Below, piece after piece: positions 34,347 to 43,454 of a stretch of DNA of 64,000 bases. Below the pieces are notes generated by a model, which saw only the letters and a program-made list of their open reading frames with translations, did no database searches and was not told the DNA's origin. The translations under genes were made by a program, and so were the position numbers. Origin of the DNA: Streptomyces shenzhenensis (lineage in GTDB: Bacteria; Actinomycetota; Actinomycetes; Streptomycetales; Streptomycetaceae); contig NZ_JAJONF010000012.1 in the NCBI RefSeq assembly GCF_021462265.1, positions 1 through 64,000 of the forward strand, read 5' to 3'. The first letter of the stretch is position 1. Every line of letters begins with the position of its first letter.

Positions 34347-34543
34347 GAATTGCTCCGTGGAAGAGGAGTGGGATTTTCGACTCTTCGAGCAAACCAGGCT
34401 GAGCTGCGGGAACGCTATGGCGATCGTATCGGCGACTTGCACGATCGTGCCCGGCTTCCGGGGGAGCGAGTACCAGCGCCGGTTCGGCCGGGCGCCGGAC
34501 GCGGACACGGTACGGCCGAGAAACGCGCGGGAGGCGGTCGTCA

Positions 34544-34563
34544 CCGGTCAGTAGGCTGACCGG
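34544..34563 (+). promoter_or_regulatory. Inverted repeat with embedded -10 box; likely leaderless promoter
   Basis: CCGGTCA-GTAGGC-TGACCGG is a perfect 7+7 repeat that ends exactly at the base before ATG 34564. TAGGCT within it fits the TANNNT -10 consensus and lies 7 nt before the ATG, so the transcript probably starts at or near the A of ATG. A protein bound to the repeat would block transcription. Confidence 0.55.
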
Positions 34564-35397
34564 ATGCCAGAACAGATATCCGAACGTGCTCGGCTGACCG
34601 GGGACTGCGCCCGCTGTTTCGGGTTGTGCTGTGTCGCCCTGCCGTTCGCCGCGTCGGCGGCCTTCGCGGTCAGCAAGCCCGCCGGAAAGCCCTGCCACAA
34701 CCTCGGCGGCGACCACCGCTGCGGCATCCACACCGAGCTGCGGCAGCGCGGCTTCGCCGGCTGCACGGTCTACGACTGCCTCGGCGCCGGGCAGAAGGTC
34801 TCGCAGGTCACCTTCGGCGGCCGGGACTGGCGGACCGGGTCCGAGCAGGACGCCCGCCGGATGTTCGACGTCTTCCCGGTCGTACGGCAGCTGCACGAAC
34901 TGCTCTGGTATCTGACGGAGGCCCTCGGCCTGGCCGCCGCCCGCCCCGTCCACGCCGGTCTGCGCGCCGCGCTGCGGAAGACCGAGGAACTGAGCCTCGG
35001 TACGCCCGAAGAGCTGGCCGCGCTGGACGTGGCCGCCCACCGGCAGGAGGTGAACGTGCTGCTGCTGCGGGCCAGCGAGCTGGCCCGGGCGGGGGTGCGC
35101 GGCAGGGGGAAGGACCGGCGGGGCGCCGACCTGATGGGTGCCCGGCTCCGCGGCGCCGGGCTGCGCGGGGCGAGTCTGCGCGGCGCCTGTCTCATCGCCG
35201 CCGACCTCACCGGGGCCGATCTGCGGGACGCGGACCTGATCGGCGCCGACCTCAGGGACGCCGACCTCGGCGACGCGGACCTCACCGGCGCCTTCTTCCT
35301 GACCCAGCCCCAGCTCGACGCGGCCCGGGGCAACGCGGGGACGCGCCTGCCGGGGTCAGTCACCCGCCCCGTGCACTGGACAGCCACCGCCCTCTGA
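34564..35397 (+). CDS. Pentapeptide-repeat protein with Cys-rich N-terminal domain
   Basis: A 277-residue protein. The first 72 residues contain eight cysteines (15, 18, 22, 23, 44, 53, 67, 72) in a CxxCxxxCC...CHN...C...C...C pattern like a zinc or iron-sulphur binding YkgJ-type domain. A helical middle follows, and residues about 185-245 form about a dozen A(D/x)LxG pentapeptides (GADLMGARLRGAGLRGASL, then ADLTGADLRDADL), a right-handed beta helix. Combination of metal cluster and pentapeptide coil is uncommon. No ribosome site; the start fits a leaderless transcript. Its 3' end overlaps the convergent P450 gene by 42 bp. Confidence 0.85.
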   Translation: MPEQISERARLTGDCARCFGLCCVALPFAASAAFAVSKPAGKPCHNLGGDHRCGIHTELRQRGFAGCTVYDCLGAGQKVSQVTFGGRDWRTGSEQDARRMFDVFPVVRQLHELLWYLTEALGLAAARPVHAGLRAALRKTEELSLGTPEELAALDVAAHRQEVNVLLLRASELARAGVRGRGKDRRGADLMGARLRGAGLRGASLRGACLIAADLTGADLRDADLIGADLRDADLGDADLTGAFFLTQPQLDAARGNAGTRLPGSVTRPVHWTATAL

Positions 35398-36888
35398 CGC
35401 GGGCGCCTCGGGCACGGACACCGGCGCCGGGGCGGGGGCGCGGCGCTCCAGCCGCAGCCGCAGCCCGTCCGGCATCAGGGTGAGACGCTCGGTCACCCGC
35501 AGCCGGTAGTCCGGGTCGGCCCGCAGGGTGTAGCGGCGCAGCAGCAGGCCGAGGACCAGGGTCGCCTCGTGCAGCGCGAACTGGCGGCCGATGCAGGCCC
35601 GTGCCCCGGTGCCGAACGGCTTGAAGGTGTGCGGGGCCCGGCCCCGCGCGGCCTTCGCCTCGAACCGGTCCGGGTCGAAGCGCTCGGGGTCCGGCCCCCA
35701 CACCTCGGGGTCCCGGTGCAGCATCGCGGTCAGGACCAGGGCCCAGGCTCCCCGGCGCATCGGATGCTCCCCGCCCAGCACGGTGTCCCGGAGGGCCTCG
35801 CGGGCGAAGGCGGGCGCCGTCGGCCACAGCCGCAGCGACTCGTCGAGGACCCGGCGCACATAGCGCAGCTTCGCCACCTGGTCGTAGCCCGGTGCGGGCG
35901 TGTCGCCCCAGACGCGGTCCACCTCGGCGGCGGCGCGGGCCGCGATCTCGGGGTGCAGGGCGAGGTAGTGCAGGGCGAAGGAGAGCGCGCCCGAGGTGGT
36001 CTCGTGCCCGGCGACCAGGAAGGTGATCACCTGCCGCCGTACGTTCTCGGCGGACAGCCGCTCCCCGGTCTCGGGGTGGGCCGTCTCCAGCATCCGGTCC
36101 AGCAGGTCGCCGTCCGCGCGGCCGCTCGCCCGCCGCTCCTCGACCAGGGTGTCGACCGTGCTGTTGAGGTGGGCGATGTCGGCCGCGTTGCGCCGGGCGG
36201 CCTGCCGCAGCAGCAGCGGGGCGAGCGGCCCCGGCACGCTGTTCAGGCGCTGGGCGTAGGTGAGCGTGCCGATCATCGCGGTCACGAAGGGGTGCGGCCG
36301 GTTCCGTTCGAACGAACCGAAGTCGTGGCCGAACCCGGTGCGGGCGATGGTCTCCAGGGTCAGCTTGGTCATGTCCCCGGGCACGTCCACCCAGCGGCCG
36401 GCCGACAGCTCACGGTCCCAGTGGTCGGTGAGCCGCCCGGCCACCGCGAGCATCATCCCGTGGTAGCCCTCCATGGCCTCGCGGCTGAAGCCGGGTGCCA
36501 GGACGTCGTGCGCCAGCTGCCAGTTCGGCTCGTGGTTGTACGCGGTGAACAGGCCGTCCCCGGCGACGGGGCGGAGATTGGCGACCCCGAGTCCCACGTG
36601 CTTGGCGAACCGGGACTCGTCGGCCATGTCGGCGGCCAGTGCGGCGCCCCACACGAAGACGAACTCGTTGCCGAACACCTTGCGCCGGAAGATCGGGCCC
36701 AGCCGGGTGCCGAGGCGCATCGAGTCCTGCAGGGGCGTGCGCCGGTTCACGCCCAGGACGTCGCCGAGCAGGGGCAGCCGATGCGGTGGGTGGGGGATGC
36801 GGCTCAGCTCGGGCCAGCCCTGTCCGGCGCCCCGGAACCCCTTGGGCAGCGGGACCTGCGCCGCCGTCCGCGTGACCGTCTCCGCCAT
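35356..36888 (-). CDS. Cytochrome P450, CYP102-like heme domain without reductase
   Basis: A 510-residue P450. I-helix VAGHETTSG, K-helix ExxR in DESLRLWP, and heme-binding FKPFGTGARACIGRQFALHE with Cys432 are intact and closely resemble the fatty-acid hydroxylase P450BM3 heme domain. Unlike BM3 there is no fused FMN/FAD reductase, so separate redox partners are needed. The C-terminus ends CPVHGAGD. GGGAG precedes ATG 36888. The divergent TetR gene with shared inverted repeats suggests repression by that protein, possibly lifted by a fatty-acid-like ligand. Confidence 0.92.
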   Translation of the reverse strand: MAETVTRTAAQVPLPKGFRGAGQGWPELSRIPHPPHRLPLLGDVLGVNRRTPLQDSMRLGTRLGPIFRRKVFGNEFVFVWGAALAADMADESRFAKHVGLGVANLRPVAGDGLFTAYNHEPNWQLAHDVLAPGFSREAMEGYHGMMLAVAGRLTDHWDRELSAGRWVDVPGDMTKLTLETIARTGFGHDFGSFERNRPHPFVTAMIGTLTYAQRLNSVPGPLAPLLLRQAARRNAADIAHLNSTVDTLVEERRASGRADGDLLDRMLETAHPETGERLSAENVRRQVITFLVAGHETTSGALSFALHYLALHPEIAARAAAEVDRVWGDTPAPGYDQVAKLRYVRRVLDESLRLWPTAPAFAREALRDTVLGGEHPMRRGAWALVLTAMLHRDPEVWGPDPERFDPDRFEAKAARGRAPHTFKPFGTGARACIGRQFALHEATLVLGLLLRRYTLRADPDYRLRVTERLTLMPDGLRLRLERRAPAPAPVSVPEAPASEGGGCPVHGAGD

Positions 36889-36933
36889 GACGCGATCTCC
36901 CTCGATGCTGCGGCAGGTGAGCTAGTTGTACGT

Positions 36934-36989
36934 GGGTTCAATAAGAGGTTTCAGTCTCGTCCCGTTGTTGAACCCGCGTCAAGTAAGGT
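36934..36989. promoter_or_regulatory. Inverted repeat and -10 box between P450 and tetR
   Basis: GGGTTCAA (36934-36941) and TTGAACCC (36968-36975) form perfect half-sites 26 bp apart in the divergent promoter. TAAGGT (36984-36989) lies 6 nt before the tetR ATG, indicating a leaderless tetR transcript. TetR binding here is inferred. Confidence 0.5.
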
Positions 36990-36995
36990 GCGGGT

Positions 36996-37601
36996 ATGCC
37001 CGCGAATCCGAGTGAGCGCACCCGCCGCAGGCTCAGTACCGCGGAACGCCGTGAGCAGCTCCTCTCGGTCGGGGCCAGGCTCTTCTCCGAGAGCCCCTAC
37101 GACGACGTGTGGATCGAGCAGGTCGCCGAGATCGCGGGCGTCTCCCGAGGCCTGCTGTACCACTATTTTCCGAACAAACGCGATTTCTTCGCGGCGGTCG
37201 TGGAGCGGGAGAGCGAGCGGATGCTGCGGATGACGGCGGCGGTGCCCGGGGTGCCGGCCCGTGAACAGCTCACCGCGAGCCTGGACGTCTATCTCGACTA
37301 CGTCCACACCCACGCGCACGGCTTCCGGGCGTTCCACCGCGCCGAGGCGTCCGGCGACCAGGCCGTGCGCCGTGTCTACCGGCAGGCGCAGGCGGCCCAG
37401 GAGCGCCAGGTCCTCGCCGCCCTGGCCGCCGACCCCGAGTTCGGCCCGGCTCTCGCCCGGCGCCCGGACACCCGCCTCGCGGTGCGCGGCTGGCTCGCCT
37501 TCACCACGCATGTCTGCCTGGAGTGGCTGCGCACCGAGGAACTCACCCGGGAACAGGTACGGGATCTGTGTGCACGGGCCCTGCTGGGTGTCATCTCCTG
37601 A
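36996..37601 (+). CDS. TetR-family transcriptional regulator
   Basis: A 201-residue regulator. The helix-turn-helix is in DDVWIEQVAEIAGVSRGLLYHYFPNKRDFFAAVV (about residues 35-68); the remainder is an all-helical ligand-binding domain. It is divergent from the CYP102-like P450 gene, which it probably represses along with itself. The next 142 bp to the lactonase stop hold no recognisable gene. Confidence 0.92.
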   Translation: MPANPSERTRRRLSTAERREQLLSVGARLFSESPYDDVWIEQVAEIAGVSRGLLYHYFPNKRDFFAAVVERESERMLRMTAAVPGVPAREQLTASLDVYLDYVHTHAHGFRAFHRAEASGDQAVRRVYRQAQAAQERQVLAALAADPEFGPALARRPDTRLAVRGWLAFTTHVCLEWLRTEELTREQVRDLCARALLGVIS

Positions 37602-37743
37602 GCCTGCGCATCGGACGCACCCGCGCCCACGGCGACGGACGGCTCACCTTCCACGCGCCCGCCGCCGACGTCGTCAGCTCGCAGAGCGCATGCACGTCCG
37701 GCCGGCCCGGGCGAGCGCGGCCGCCTTCCGCCTGCCGCGGGCC

Positions 37744-38943
37744 CTACAGCGGCAGCGCGCAGACGGCGACCGGTGACGCGAACGGCTCGCCCGCGAGCCG
37801 GAGTTCACCGCTCGGCGGATCGACGGTGAAGACGCTGACGGTGCCGGACCGCTGGTTGGCCGCGAACAGCAGCCGGCCGTCGGGGGAGAAGGCGATCTGC
37901 CGGGGGAAGTCCCCGTGCACCGGCACCGTGTCCAGCAACCGCAGCCGGGCCCCGTCGGCCTCGATCGCGTACCGCGCGAGCGTGTTGTCGCCCCGGTTGG
38001 CCAGATAGGCGAAGGCGCCGTCGGCGGTGACGAGGAACTGGGCCGGGTAGTTGGTGGTGCCGGCGGCGCCGGTGGCCTGCGGCTCGCCGATCGTCAGCCG
38101 CCCGCCGGCCGGCTCGTAGCCGCAGACCGCGACCGTGTTCCCCACCTCGTCGGCCAGGTAGGCGTACCGGCCGCCCGGGTGGAACGTGAGATGGCGCGGA
38201 CCCGCCCCCGGCTTCGTGTGCGCCTGGGCGACCTCGGTGAGGGTGCCCCGCGCGGGATCGAGGCGGTAGCTGTAGACGGTGTCGGTGCCCAGGTCCACGG
38301 CGAGGACGTGGCCGCCGTCCGGGCTGGTGATGAACTGGTGGGCGTGCGGGCCCTGTTGGCCGGGCCCGGGGGCCGGGCTGGAGTGCGTGACGAGGTCGGT
38401 GCGCTCGCCGAGGGCGCCCGTGGCGTCGATCGGGTGCACGGCCACGCTGCCCGAGGTGTAGTCGGCGCTCAGCAGCCAGCGGCCGGTGGGATGGACCGAG
38501 AGGTGACACGGGCCCGCGCCGCCCGTGCTCCGGCTGCCCAGAAGCTTCCGGTCCGCCAGGCGTACGGCGGTCACGCTCCCCTCCGCCCGCTCGTTCACCG
38601 CGTACAGCGTGCGGCCGTTCGGGTGGACGGCCAGGTACGACGGGTCGGCGACCCCCGTCAGCGTGCCGGTGTCGGTGATCCGGCCGGTCACGGGGTCGTA
38701 GTCGGCGAGGCCGATGCCGGCGCCGCCGCCCTCCACGGAGGTGTACGTGCCGAGGTAGAGCGGGCGGCGAGCCGCGGGCGTCCGCGCGGGGGTCCTGGCC
38801 GCCGGGCGCGCCGCATGGTCCGGCCGTTCTGCGGGCGGGGCCGCCGGTGCCGGAACCGCGACCACGGCCGCAGCGCCCGCCAGCGCGCCGACGAACCGGC
38901 GCCTGTTCCAGCCGCCGCGCGTCCCTTCCGTACCACTGCCCAT
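37744..38943 (-). CDS. Tat-exported lactonase-family beta-propeller (6-phosphogluconolactonase-like)
   Basis: A 399-residue secreted protein. The N-terminus NRRRFVGALAGAAAVVAVPAP is a twin-arginine signal, followed by a Pro/Ala-rich linker to about residue 60. The rest is a seven-bladed propeller with GxxxYLGTYTSVEGGGAGI, DPSYLAVHPNGRTLYAVNE, GPCHLSVHPTGRWLLSADY, GPHAHQFITSPDGGHVLAVD and GPRHLTFHPGGRYAYLADE repeats. Family members hydrolyse lactones; an extracytoplasmic substrate is implied. GAGGT precedes ATG 38943. Confidence 0.9.
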   Translation of the reverse strand: MGSGTEGTRGGWNRRRFVGALAGAAAVVAVPAPAAPPAERPDHAARPAARTPARTPAARRPLYLGTYTSVEGGGAGIGLADYDPVTGRITDTGTLTGVADPSYLAVHPNGRTLYAVNERAEGSVTAVRLADRKLLGSRSTGGAGPCHLSVHPTGRWLLSADYTSGSVAVHPIDATGALGERTDLVTHSSPAPGPGQQGPHAHQFITSPDGGHVLAVDLGTDTVYSYRLDPARGTLTEVAQAHTKPGAGPRHLTFHPGGRYAYLADEVGNTVAVCGYEPAGGRLTIGEPQATGAAGTTNYPAQFLVTADGAFAYLANRGDNTLARYAIEADGARLRLLDTVPVHGDFPRQIAFSPDGRLLFAANQRSGTVSVFTVDPPSGELRLAGEPFASPVAVCALPL

Positions 38944-39050
38944 GCCACGCACCTCAGGTCGTGAGTCACCCCGGACCTGAGACACCCTGACCCGGACCGA
39001 GGGGCCGGCGCAAGAAACGGCAACGCCCGTTGCGTGTGATGCGACAGCGG

Positions 39051-40082
39051 TTACCAGTCGCCGTCCGTCACCGGGACGCCCGGTGCGTCCTTCAGGGGGA
39101 CCACCTGCTCCGGGGACGGCTGCTGCCAGGGCTCCAGGTCGTCGCCGAGCCAGTCGCCGACGGGCTTGACCGCCGCCAGGGTGTCCGTGGCGGCGAGATC
39201 CCGGGCGTCCTGGTCGAAGTAGTCGTACCAGGGCAGGCCCGCGCGGGTGTACGCCGCCCGGTCCACCGGCGACGGCGGGGGCACCTCGCCGGTGACACGC
39301 CGCCACTGCGGGGGCGTGACCAGGTGCACGAAGACGCGTCCGGCCGGGGTCTGGGCCCAGTCCTGCAACGGCCGGTCGTCCTCGTACACCTCCTGGCGCA
39401 TCGAGCCGCCGACGCCGAGGCCCATCCCGGCCGGCCTGGCCGCCGGGGCCGCACCGGGGGCGGGGAGCGCGGACATCATCGGCAGGGCCGCACCGTAGCC
39501 GCCGGCCGGTCCGCGCCCGCGGGTGCGCTCCCGCCGCAGCCGCTCCTGCCGCCGCCACTCGGCGAGCGGGCCGTCCTGGAGCGTGAAGGCCTGGAGTTGG
39601 ACTCCGCCCCACACCTCCTCGCCGGTGACCTGCCCCTCCACGGTGGCGCCCAGCCCGAGCGGCACCGCCACGAACTGGCGGACCGTGCCCTTTCCGGAGT
39701 TGATGCCGTCCAGCCATGGCTGCCGGGGCAGCACCAGGTAGTTCTGGGGTTTCCGGGACAGCCGGTCGCGCCACGGCTTGCCGGAGACCGCGCACACCTT
39801 GCCGACGCCGACCTGCAGCGCGGCCGGTTCCGCCGTGCCCGCGAAGCTCAGCCACATCGCCTCGCGCAGGTACACCGGCAGCATCACCCCGCCCCGCGCC
39901 CGCCACTCGGCCGGCACCGTGTCCGGGTAGTCGCTCACCCGCCGGACCGGGAACTCACCGAGCCCCGGCGGCAGCGGATGCGTGCCCTTCTCCGGCAGCC
40001 GCAGCGTGCGCACGAACCGCACCGCCACCCCGCCCGGCAGCCGTAGCGTGTTCCCGTCGATCCGTACCGCCGTGTCCGTCAT
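39051..40082 (-). CDS. Conserved actinobacterial protein of unknown function
   Basis: A 343-residue soluble protein I cannot assign. It begins MTDTAVRIDGNTLRLPGG, contains an N-terminal beta-rich domain (VMLPVYLREAMWLSF; VQTFTL-like strands), a Gly/Pro/Ala-rich linker at about residues 195-230 and an acidic C-terminus ending VPVTDGDW. No signal peptide or membrane helix is seen. Its ATG overlaps the FUSC-protein stop (ATGA 40079-40082), so the two are made together and may act on the same process. Confidence 0.75.
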   Translation of the reverse strand: MTDTAVRIDGNTLRLPGGVAVRFVRTLRLPEKGTHPLPPGLGEFPVRRVSDYPDTVPAEWRARGGVMLPVYLREAMWLSFAGTAEPAALQVGVGKVCAVSGKPWRDRLSRKPQNYLVLPRQPWLDGINSGKGTVRQFVAVPLGLGATVEGQVTGEEVWGGVQLQAFTLQDGPLAEWRRQERLRRERTRGRGPAGGYGAALPMMSALPAPGAAPAARPAGMGLGVGGSMRQEVYEDDRPLQDWAQTPAGRVFVHLVTPPQWRRVTGEVPPPSPVDRAAYTRAGLPWYDYFDQDARDLAATDTLAAVKPVGDWLGDDLEPWQQPSPEQVVPLKDAPGVPVTDGDW

Positions 40083-41359
40083 CGGCGTGCCCCCTTCCCC
40101 GTCCGGGACAGAGAACGTCCCGCACCGCCGTCCTGGTTCCGCCGCAGCCGCTCCGGCACGCCGACCCGCTCCCGCAGTCCGGTCGGCCACGGCCGCCCCG
40201 CGCGCTGTTCGCCGGACACCTGGTCCAGCTCCTCCAGCAGGCGGCGGGTGCGGTGCTCGGTGTCCAGCTCGTCGAGGAGCCGGTTGACCTCGGTCAGGAC
40301 CGCGCCGAGCAGTTGCCAGTTCCGGTCGTCGCGGTGGAGATCCCGCCGGAGCAGGTCGGCGAGCTTGTCGCGGGTGCCGCTCGCGGTGTGCAGCTCGGCG
40401 GCGAGCCGCGCCTCGGCCGACTCCGCGTTCTCGCTGATGCTGGTGGTCACCAGGACCGCGAAGCTCACCACGGCGTCGGCGATCTCGGACAGCAGCTGCT
40501 CCACGGCGGCACCCGCATCCGATGCGAACAGCGGTTCGGGTTCGCGGGCCTTGGCCAGGTCGGTGAAGGTCCGGGCCAGCACGCGCAGCACGACCGTGCA
40601 GATCTCCAGCGTGTCCAGGCCGGTGCGCAGCACCACCCGGTGCAGCAGGCCGTCCCTGACCCGCGGATTCAGCCGCAGGCTGTCCTCCGCCTGCCGCAGC
40701 GCCGCGTCCACCTCGACGATGGCGTGGTCCAGGCGGCGGGCCTCGTGCAGCCGGGCGGCGGCCTGCTGCCAGGGCATGACCTGGGCCGCCTCCTCGCCCA
40801 TCCGCAGCATCAGCTGCCGCAGCCGGCGGGCCAGGCCCTCGACGGACTCGCCGGCCTCGTCCACCCACACCGGGGGTGGGAGCAGGAGGTTGCAGCCCAT
40901 GCCGACGACCGCGCCGATCAGGGTCTCCACGATCCGCGCCCACGCGGTGCTGCTGATGGTGGTGACCCCGAGCACCAGCATGGCGCTGATCGCCACCTCG
41001 GGGATGTACTCGTCGACGCGCACCAGATGGCCCACCGCCAGTGAGGCCACGATCAGCAGGGCCAGGCTCCACCAGGTCAGCCCCACCAGCTGGCTGAAGG
41101 CGATGGCGACCAGTACCCCCGCCACCACCGCGTTGACCCGGCGCAAACCGTTGGTCAGGGTGGCGTACAGGGTCACCTGGACGACCAGCAGCGCGGTCAG
41201 CGGGGCGGTGAGGGGAGCCGGTTCCGGGCTCAGGTGGAGCGCGACGACGTAGGCGATCGTGGCCGCGGTGGCCGACCGCAGCGTCTGGACGACCACCGGG
41301 TCCCGATGCCGCCGCAGCAGTCGCGACAGCCCCTCGGCCCACTTCTGTACCTGTTGCAT
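40079..41359 (-). CDS. FUSC/aromatic-acid-exporter-like membrane protein
   Basis: A 426-residue protein with six closely spaced hydrophobic helices in the first half (TIAYVVALHL; LTALLVVQVTLYATL; VVAGVLVAIAFSQLV; LALLIVASLAVGH; ISAMLVLGVTTI; VETLIGAVVGMGCNLLLPPP) and a long helical cytoplasmic half. The layout matches the FUSC/ArAE exporter family that expels aromatic carboxylates. The ATG at 41359 sits just behind an AAGGG; a stronger GGAGGGGG lies farther upstream. It is coupled to the unknown gene 39051-40082. Confidence 0.85.
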   Translation of the reverse strand: MQQVQKWAEGLSRLLRRHRDPVVVQTLRSATAATIAYVVALHLSPEPAPLTAPLTALLVVQVTLYATLTNGLRRVNAVVAGVLVAIAFSQLVGLTWWSLALLIVASLAVGHLVRVDEYIPEVAISAMLVLGVTTISSTAWARIVETLIGAVVGMGCNLLLPPPVWVDEAGESVEGLARRLRQLMLRMGEEAAQVMPWQQAAARLHEARRLDHAIVEVDAALRQAEDSLRLNPRVRDGLLHRVVLRTGLDTLEICTVVLRVLARTFTDLAKAREPEPLFASDAGAAVEQLLSEIADAVVSFAVLVTTSISENAESAEARLAAELHTASGTRDKLADLLRRDLHRDDRNWQLLGAVLTEVNRLLDELDTEHRTRRLLEELDQVSGEQRAGRPWPTGLRERVGVPERLRRNQDGGAGRSLSRTGKGARR

Positions 41360-41558
41360 CCCTTGGCCTGTTCCCCCTCCCGTGTCACGTCGAACGCGTT
41401 TCCGCGGATCACCCGGGTGCCGGTGGCTGCCTGACCGGGGTCGACCACGGAGGGTTTCCGAACGCCGTGCCCCCGCCGCGGAAACCGAACGCCGGTCCGA
41501 CGCGCCTTCTGCCGCCGAGGCGCCGAACGCTCGGACGGGGCAGAAGCGTTGGGGCGTT

Positions 41559-41901
41559 GAACGCGTCAGCGGTGCTGTGCACGGTGACCGGCCTGGGGTT
41601 GCTCGCCGCCGCGGTGCACGAGGGCACGGGTGGTACGCCGCCTGCGGCGGCACGGGGTGCGCACCTGGGGATTCGTGGTGGACAACGTGCGCACCGGGGA
41701 CAGCGACGGGCCGACGCGGGTCGCGGTCAACGCTCGCCTCCACGGACCGCCTGGGCTACCGGGTGGAGTTCTCGCCCCGGCATGCGGCGGCACGTGGTGG
41801 GGCCGGTGGTGTTCCTGGCTTTCGGCGCAGGGGTCTTTCTGGGGACGGGGTGTTCATCGCCCTGCGAAACGGCCGCGACCGGGCCGACCTCGGCCGGCCG
41901 T
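41559..41901 (+). pseudogene. DUF3592-like membrane protein, heavily frameshifted
   Basis: Fragments in alternating frames follow the family order: LNASAVLCTVTGLGLLAAAV, RRLRRHGVRTWGFVVDNVRT, TDRLGYRVEFSPRHAA, and RRHVVGPVVFLAFGAGVFLG. At least three frame changes are needed, so the gene is dead. The region 41360-42083 contains nothing else except the operator before the ROK gene. Confidence 0.6.
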
Positions 41902-41985
41902 GATCGGCTAGGGTCGGCCCCATCGGGGTCGGCCGCAGGGGGAACCCGATGGAACCCCACGGCACGATGCCGCACGGCACCTCCT

Positions 41986-42010
41986 CCTTAGCTCACAGCG
42001 TGAACTAAGG
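41986..42010. promoter_or_regulatory. 25-bp palindrome upstream of the ROK regulator gene
   Basis: CCTTAGCTCAC-AGC-GTGAACTAAGG has 11-bp arms with one mismatch, 74 bp before ATG 42084. It is the likely operator of the ROK regulator, in keeping with autoregulation in this family. Confidence 0.6.
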
Positions 42011-42083
42011 GTTGGGGAAATATCGCTTCCACCCTCCCGAAGGAGTATGTTGCAGGTCGGGCAGGGTTCGTGAAGGGAGCCAC

Positions 42084-43373
42084 ATGGCGGGGCGGAACGG
42101 GCGCACGGTACGCGACCTCAGGAGGGCCAACCGCACGGCCGTGCTGCAACGGCTCTATTTCGACGGTCCGCTCAGCCGCTTCGAGCTGGGCCCGGCCACG
42201 GGCCTGAGCTCCGGCTCGGTGAGCAACGTGGTCGCCGACCTGATCGCCGACGGCCTGGTCGAGGAGGCCGGCAGCGTCGACTCCGACGGCGGCCGCCCCC
42301 GCACCCTGCTGCGCGTCGCCCCGCACAGCGGGCACATGATCGGCGTGGACGTCGGCGAGACCCGGGTCCGGGTCGAGCTGTTCGACCTCACCCTCACCGA
42401 ACTGGCCCGCGTCGAGCGCCCCTTGACGCAGCAGGGCTACGACGTCGACGTGATCGTCGGCCACATCCGGGACGGCATCGACGAGGTCCTCGCCACCGAG
42501 GGCGCCTCCCCCGAACTGCTGCTCGGCGTCGGCGTCGGTGTCCCCGGCATCATCGAGCACACCGAGGACCGCGGTGCCGTCGTGCACGGCCAGACCATCG
42601 GCTGGGACGCCGTCCCGCTGGAGGAACTGCTCCGCACCGGCTGCCGGCTCCCGGAATCGGTGCGGTACTTCATCGACAACGGCGCCAAGACCCTGGGCCA
42701 GGCCGAGATGTGGTTCGGCGCCGGGCGCGGCGCGGACAACGCGGTCGTGGTGCTGTTCGGCTCCGGCGTCGGCGCCTGCCTGGTCACCGCCGAGGTGGAG
42801 CGCGGCCGCGCCGTCGAATGGGGACATCTGACCGTCCGGGTGCGCGGCCGCCGCTGCCGCTGCGGCGCGCTCGGCTGCCTGGAGGCCTACGCCGGTGCCG
42901 AGTCGCTGCTCGCCCGCTGGCGTGAGGAGGGCGGCCGGCCGGCGGAGGGTCTCGACGAGGAGTCCGCGCTCACCGCGATGCTCGCCGCCGCCTACCCGCC
43001 CGAGGGCACCGAGCCCGACCCGGTGGCGCTCGCCGTCCTGGAGGAGACCGCCGAGTACCTGGGCGCCGGCCTCTCCGACCTGATCAACCTCTTCCAGCCC
43101 GAGCGGATCCTGATCGGCGGCTGGGCCGGACTCCAGCTCGGCGCTCGCTTCCTGCCCGCCGTACGGCGGTACGCGGCCATGTACGCGCTGCGCCACCCCG
43201 CCGAGCGGGTGACCGTCGACCTCGGCCGGCTCGGCCCGGACGCGGTCACCGTCGGTGCGGCGATCCTGCCCCTCGCCGACTTCTTCAGCCGCGGCGGCCG
43301 CCGCGCGGAACCGGCGACCGAGGACCGGCTCCCCGCCTGGCGCGCGGCCCTGGAGGAGCGCAGCCCACGCTGA
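42084..43373 (+). CDS. ROK-family transcriptional regulator
   Basis: A 429-residue NagC/XylR-type regulator. The N-terminal winged helix is LRRANRTAVLQRLYFDGPLSRFELGPATGLSSGSVSNVVADLI; the sugar-kinase-like body has IGVDVGETRVRVELFD, GVGVPGIIE, VVLFGSGVGACLV, and the zinc/structural Cys motif CRCGALGCLEAYAG. It should respond to a sugar or sugar phosphate. No sugar operon lies next to it, so its main targets are elsewhere or it controls itself. GAAGGGAG precedes ATG 42084. Confidence 0.93.
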   Translation: MAGRNGRTVRDLRRANRTAVLQRLYFDGPLSRFELGPATGLSSGSVSNVVADLIADGLVEEAGSVDSDGGRPRTLLRVAPHSGHMIGVDVGETRVRVELFDLTLTELARVERPLTQQGYDVDVIVGHIRDGIDEVLATEGASPELLLGVGVGVPGIIEHTEDRGAVVHGQTIGWDAVPLEELLRTGCRLPESVRYFIDNGAKTLGQAEMWFGAGRGADNAVVVLFGSGVGACLVTAEVERGRAVEWGHLTVRVRGRRCRCGALGCLEAYAGAESLLARWREEGGRPAEGLDEESALTAMLAAAYPPEGTEPDPVALAVLEETAEYLGAGLSDLINLFQPERILIGGWAGLQLGARFLPAVRRYAAMYALRHPAERVTVDLGRLGPDAVTVGAAILPLADFFSRGGRRAEPATEDRLPAWRAALEERSPR

Positions 43374-43454
43374 CCCCGGGTTTCGGCCGGTGCCGCCGAG
43401 GTACTCGCCCGGCGCCCGGAACGAGGCCTCGAAACCACGCGAGGGGAGTACACC

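Noticed and set aside
37602..37743. Short plus-strand frame LRIGRTRAHGDGRLTFHAPA after tetR
   Set aside because: No start codon with a ribosome site and it runs into the antisense of the lactonase gene.
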